NCBI GenBank assembly: GCA_018883485.1
Contig: VEQB01000071.1
Coordinates: 1 to 8,865, forward strand
Direction of reading: 5' to 3'
Length of the DNA stretch: 8,865 bases
Source: Bacteroidota bacterium
Lineage (GTDB): Bacteria > Bacteroidota > Bacteroidia > UKL13-3
The notes under the pieces were generated by a model, which made no database searches, was not told the origin of the DNA, and saw only the letters and a list, made by a program, of their open reading frames with translations. This document shows positions 6,879-8,865 of this stretch, one piece after another. The position numbers were made by a program, and so were the translations under genes. Positions within the stretch are counted from its first letter, which is position 1; every line of letters begins with the position of its first letter.

Positions 6879-6903
6879 TTGGGGGCATCTTCCAAGCCCC
6901 CAA
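6879..6903. other. Strong G/C hairpin
   Basis: TTGGGGGC (6879-6886) and GCCCCCAA (6896-6903) pair perfectly over eight positions around a nine-base loop (ATCTTCCAA). There is no T-tract on either side, so it is not an evident intrinsic terminator. It lies 29 bases before the IS insertion point. Confidence 0.55.
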
Positions 6904-6929
6904 ACCCCTTTGGAACCTCAGTATGGATG

Positions 6930-6932
6930 AAG
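6930..6932. repeat. Left target-site duplication of the IS (AAG)
   Basis: AAG directly before the left terminal TGAC matches AAG directly after the right terminal GTCA. Three-base duplications are normal for IS3-family elements and fix both ends of the insertion. Confidence 0.75.
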
Positions 6933-6957
6933 TGACTTGTCCTGAAATAGGTTTACA
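6933..6957 (+). repeat. IS left inverted repeat (IRL)
   Basis: Begins TGACTTGTCCTGAAA and ends GTTTACA. Compared with the reverse complement of the right end it matches at 21 of 25 positions. The mismatches are TT versus CC after TGAC, and two in the central TAGG versus AAAG. Confidence 0.85.
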
Positions 6958-6981
6958 CATCGTAAACTTAAAAACAGGACA
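6938..6981 (+). promoter_or_regulatory. Nested hairpin covering the orfA ribosome binding site
   Basis: The outer arms are TGTCCTG (6938-6944) and CAGGACA (6975-6981), and the inner arms GTTTAC (6951-6956) and GTAAAC (6962-6967); both are perfect. The right outer arm contains AGGA, five bases before ATG 6985, a good Shine-Dalgarno position. In RNA transcribed from outside the IS the whole hairpin would form and hide this site. Transcripts starting inside the element, past the left arm, would not. Such protection from readthrough is known for IS10 and IS50; here it is inferred. Confidence 0.5.
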
Positions 6982-6984
6982 GAA

Positions 6985-7437
6985 ATGAAACAAAAAAGAA
7001 TCATTCAAAAATCACAAAAGGATTTCAGTGAATCAGAAAAACACGCCATTATTCAAGAATTAATTGAAACCAAATGTACCAAAGCTGAAATTTGGGAAAA
7101 GTACACCGGGCAGGAGGAAGAACACGGCCAATTGTTGCGCTGGATGAAAAAATTGGGTTACAATACCGGAATCAAAACCAGAAGACCGAATATTGTTACA
7201 CAAATATACGCCATGCCAAAAAAGCCAAAACCATCTAAACAACTTACAGAGCCAGCCACCGATAAGTCGGAAGCTAACTTTGAAACACTTCAGTTGAAGA
7301 AGCGAATAAAAGACCTGGAAATGCAATTAAAGGACGCGGAAATGAAGGCAATTGCATTTTCAACCATGGTTGATATCGCTGAAAAGGAATTTAAAATACC
7401 TATTCGAAAAAAGCTCAATACCAAACCATCGGAGTAA
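6985..7437 (+). CDS. IS3-family transposase OrfA
   Basis: This 150-residue protein has a helix-turn-helix region for terminal-repeat binding (about 12-60: SESEKHAIIQELIETKCTKA, then LLRWMKKLGY). A basic, proline-rich linker (62-92) follows, then a leucine-rich coiled coil (about 100-123: LKKRIKDLEMQLKDAEM) of the type that mediates OrfA/OrfAB multimerisation. It ends IPIRKKLNTKPSE with TAA at 7435-7437. AGGA five bases upstream supports ATG 6985. It overlaps orfB by one base and carries the frameshift heptamer at 7407-7413, so it is made alone and as the front part of OrfAB. Confidence 0.9.
   Translation: MKQKRIIQKSQKDFSESEKHAIIQELIETKCTKAEIWEKYTGQEEEHGQLLRWMKKLGYNTGIKTRRPNIVTQIYAMPKKPKPSKQLTEPATDKSEANFETLQLKKRIKDLEMQLKDAEMKAIAFSTMVDIAEKEFKIPIRKKLNTKPSE
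7407..7413 (+). promoter_or_regulatory. Programmed -1 frameshift site A AAA AAG
   Basis: The orfA codons here read CGA AAA AAG, so the heptamer is in exactly the right phase for tandem slippage. The -1 frame is that of orfB and has no stop between the heptamer and the orfB ATG at 7437. A slip gives a 456-residue OrfAB fusion (143 from OrfA plus 313). This is the classical IS3-family signal. No strong downstream stem or pseudoknot was identified by eye. Confidence 0.75.
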
Positions 7438-8354
7438 TGAAGAAGCATTTTCATCGCATAAGCCTTGCCAAGCTATGTGGGTCGTTTGGTATAACCAGAC
7501 AGGCATATTACCAGGATAGCTGGAAAGAAATGGATAAGGGAGTAGAGGAAGAAATTGTACTCAAGGAAGTAATGCAAATCCGCAAGGATCATCGCAGGAT
7601 AGGTGGAAGGAAACTTTATGAGATGCTTGCTCTGGTCTTTGTTGACCACCAGATTAAAATGGGCAGAGACAAGTTCTTTGATTTACTGGCTTATCATCAT
7701 TTGCTGGTTCGGCGCAGGCGGAGAAACATCCGTACCACCTTTTCCAATCATTGGCTTCGCAAATACCCTAACTTAACAAAAAACCTTGTTTTAACCGGTC
7801 CCAATCAACTATGGGTAAGTGATATTACCTATTGGAAGGTGGGACGTCATAGGGTCTACATTTCCTTTATCACAGATGCATATTCACATAAAATAGTTGG
7901 ATACAACCTGGCACAAACTCTTGAAGCGATAGAAAGCGTAAAAGCACTGCAGATGGCTTTGCAGGCCTTTGGGGGGCCGCTAAGCCATCTGACCCATCAC
8001 TCTGATAGAGGAATTCAATACTGTAGCCATGAATATGTGGCTCTGCTCAATAAATATGGAATTAAAATCAGCATGACTGAATCCGGCGACCCTTTGGAAA
8101 ACCCGGTAGCAGAGAGAGTAAATGGAATCATAAAAGAAGAATATCTCGACCCTCAGGGTGTTAAGACAGTTAAGGAAGCTGTGACATACCTCCATAAGGC
8201 TATAAAACTTTACAATACTGAAAGGCCGCATTTGAGCATAAGCTATTACACTCCAGAAGCTGTTCATTCAGCTAAAAAACCAATTCAAGTGACACGCCAA
8301 TGGAAAAACTATTATCCAAAAAAAAGAACTCCTGTAAAGCAATATCAGGATTAA
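7437..8354 (+). CDS. IS3-family transposase OrfB (DDE integrase domain)
   Basis: This 305-residue protein has an N-terminal HTH_21-like region (about 38-100, with RKDHRRIGGRKLYEML) and a retroviral-integrase-type catalytic domain (about 118-280). The triad is D129 in LWVSDITYW, D190 in HHSDRGIQY, and E226 in ENPVAERVNGIIKEE. The D190-E226 gap is 35 residues, and K233 lies seven residues after the Glu, both hallmarks of the IS3 family. It catalyses strand cleavage and transfer, usually as OrfAB. ATG 7437 overlaps the orfA stop (TAATG), so it can also be made separately by translational coupling. The frame is intact. Confidence 0.95.
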   Translation: MKKHFHRISLAKLCGSFGITRQAYYQDSWKEMDKGVEEEIVLKEVMQIRKDHRRIGGRKLYEMLALVFVDHQIKMGRDKFFDLLAYHHLLVRRRRRNIRTTFSNHWLRKYPNLTKNLVLTGPNQLWVSDITYWKVGRHRVYISFITDAYSHKIVGYNLAQTLEAIESVKALQMALQAFGGPLSHLTHHSDRGIQYCSHEYVALLNKYGIKISMTESGDPLENPVAERVNGIIKEEYLDPQGVKTVKEAVTYLHKAIKLYNTERPHLSISYYTPEAVHSAKKPIQVTRQWKNYYPKKRTPVKQYQD

Positions 8355-8395
8355 TATTATTATTGTAAATGTATAGCAGGATTAACCATAAAAAC

Positions 8396-8420
8396 TGTAA
8401 ACTTTTTTCAGGACGGGTCA
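8396..8420 (-). repeat. IS right inverted repeat (IRR)
   Basis: Reads TGTAAAC, a T-run, then CAGGACGGGTCA on the plus strand. Its reverse complement begins TGACCCGTCCTGAAA and matches the left repeat at 21 of 25 positions. It lies 41 bases after the orfB stop. Confidence 0.85.
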
Positions 8421-8423
8421 AAG
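8421..8423. repeat. Right target-site duplication of the IS (AAG)
   Basis: Copy of the AAG that precedes the left end of the IS. Removing the IS and one copy rejoins GGATGAAG to CAAAAGCC. Confidence 0.75.
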
Positions 8424-8460
8424 CAAAAGCCCACCTGCGCAAGGCCAACCCTTCGCTTTT

Positions 8461-8486
8461 ACTTCCTCCATACCGAGGAAGTTTTT
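8461..8486 (+). terminator. Rho-independent terminator
   Basis: ACTTCCTC (8461-8468) and GAGGAAGT (8475-8482) form a perfect eight-base stem with a six-base loop (CATACC). A T-run follows at 8482-8486, the form expected of an intrinsic terminator on the plus strand. It may have closed the rightward transcript of the central module before the IS inserted. The 179 bases from 8421 to 8599 otherwise hold no convincing gene. Confidence 0.6.
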
Positions 8487-8578
8487 CTCCTTACAGCGTA
8501 CTTCAAAAGAGTGTAAAGTGTTTATTGAAATGGGTTACATTAAGAATTTAATTGTTTTCATTCATCGGAGAAAAACTT
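8479..8578. repeat. 12-bp perfect inverted repeat pair spaced 76 bases
   Basis: AAGTTTTTCTCC (8479-8490) is exactly complementary to GGAGAAAAACTT (8567-8578). The left copy overlaps the terminator. The ~100-base interval encodes nothing, and I see no target duplication. It could be a miniature-element remnant or chance in AT-rich DNA. Confidence 0.35.
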
Positions 8579-8599
8579 ATTTAAAGGGATATGTAATAA

Positions 8600-8865
8600 T
8601 TAATAAAACCTTATCTTGTATGCCTGAAACAAAAAAGTTTTTTGCGCACAACTATCACATATAAAGAAGCCTCCGTTTTTTTTGAAACGACCTATACAAA
8701 TAAATGTGTCGCAAAGAAAAACCGTATTAATTACGCCACATTTGGCGCGCCTCTGCCAGGAAGAACTTACAGCGCTTCAGAATATCGTTTTGGATATAAT
8801 AAGGGTTCTGAAAAAGATGATGAGATAAGCGGTGCAGGAAATCACTTTACTACTTTTTATAGAGA
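8600..8865 (+). CDS. RHS core-domain fragment, 5' broken, continues beyond window
   Basis: After a stop at 8597-8599 the frame stays open to the window edge, but no in-frame ATG exists. From about codon 8735 the sequence is a typical Bacteroidota RHS repeat-associated core: ATFGAPLPGRTYS, EYRFGYN, SEKDDE, then GAGNHFTTFYR, the point where an RHS protein turns toward its variable toxin end. The preceding ~45 residues do not look like RHS, so similarity begins abruptly, as in displaced orphan cassettes that recombine with a full-length RHS gene through the shared core. Any toxin and immunity gene would lie to the right of the window. It might be silent because of the missing start. Confidence 0.7.

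Larger units (their letters stand above)
6532..6932. other. Structured C/G-rich non-coding region
   Basis: About 400 bases between the nuclease gene and the IS. Two short overlapping opposite-strand frames (6496-6702 minus, 6506-6733 plus) have no protein-like features and look like chance. The base content differs from the AT-rich genes around it, with many CCC and GCCC runs on the plus strand. It holds a 95-base extended palindrome (6723-6817), a small hairpin CTGC-TTC-GCAG (6860-6870), and a strong G/C hairpin (6879-6903). A direct repeat AAAGGCAAA occurs twice at about 6639-6668. It may be an end or recombination region of the upstream element, or a structured RNA; the sequence alone does not decide. 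Confidence 0.5.
6933..8420 (+). mobile_element. Complete IS3-family insertion sequence, 1488 bp
   Basis: The element is bounded by 25-bp imperfect inverted repeats starting TGAC and ending GTCA, and by a 3-bp target duplication. It contains orfA and orfB in the IS3 arrangement, with a -1 frameshift heptamer near the end of orfA and a DD(35)E transposase core in OrfB. Both frames are intact and the repeats are well preserved, so the copy is probably recent and may be active. It sits downstream of the structured region and has not broken any visible gene. Confidence 0.93.

Noticed and set aside
8369..8551. 60-codon frame running out of the IS right end
   Set aside because: It spans the IS inverted repeat, target duplication and terminator hairpin; arginine/lysine/serine-rich with no domain, so a chance frame.
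1..8865. CRISPR array, tRNA or rRNA genes
   Set aside because: No regularly spaced repeats and no cloverleaf or rRNA-like conserved stretches were seen on either strand.

Overview
The window looks like Bacteroidota DNA. It is AT-rich, intergenic regions carry the Bacteroidota-type promoter (TTTG, 19 bases, TAnnTTTG), genes mostly lack Shine-Dalgarno sequences, and the right edge encodes an RHS core motif (PGRTYS, EYRFGYN, EKDDE, GAGNHFTT) of the type common in this phylum. No gene settles the genus.

Left flank (1-1282): debris of an RHS/polymorphic-toxin locus. It holds the 3' end of one gene, then a small lipoprotein (151-570). Next is a 5'-truncated glycine-rich tail (580-807) whose stop abuts a two-helix membrane protein (808-1251). 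The pattern of toxin tail followed by a small adjacent gene suggests two successive toxin/immunity cassettes. A bidirectional hairpin terminator closes the block.

Central module (1286-6531): a leftward XRE repressor diverges from a rightward run of four genes. These encode a 583-aa AAA+ ATPase related to the ATPase part of mobile-element primase/helicase proteins, two different tyrosine recombinases, and a DUF1016/YhcG-type PD-(D/E)xK nuclease. The shared intergenic region has a 28-bp palindrome covering the repressor's own -7 box and a consensus promoter facing the ATPase. It looks like a compact self-regulated mobile element: ATPase plus recombinase pair for movement, nuclease as partner or cargo.

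Structured non-coding region (6532-6932): about 400 bases, richer in C and G than the flanks, with no convincing gene. It contains a 95-base extended imperfect palindrome (6723-6817) with attC-like organisation and a strong G/C hairpin.

IS (6933-8420): a complete IS3-family element with 25-bp imperfect inverted repeats and a 3-bp target duplication (AAG). orfA and orfB overlap at TAATG and also carry an A AAA AAG frameshift site. A nested hairpin at the left end covers the orfA ribosome binding site.

Right flank (8424-8865): a hairpin/T-tract terminator, then a reading frame without a start codon that enters an RHS core motif and runs off the window. The central module and IS therefore lie inside an RHS locus, between old toxin/immunity remnants and another RHS core copy.
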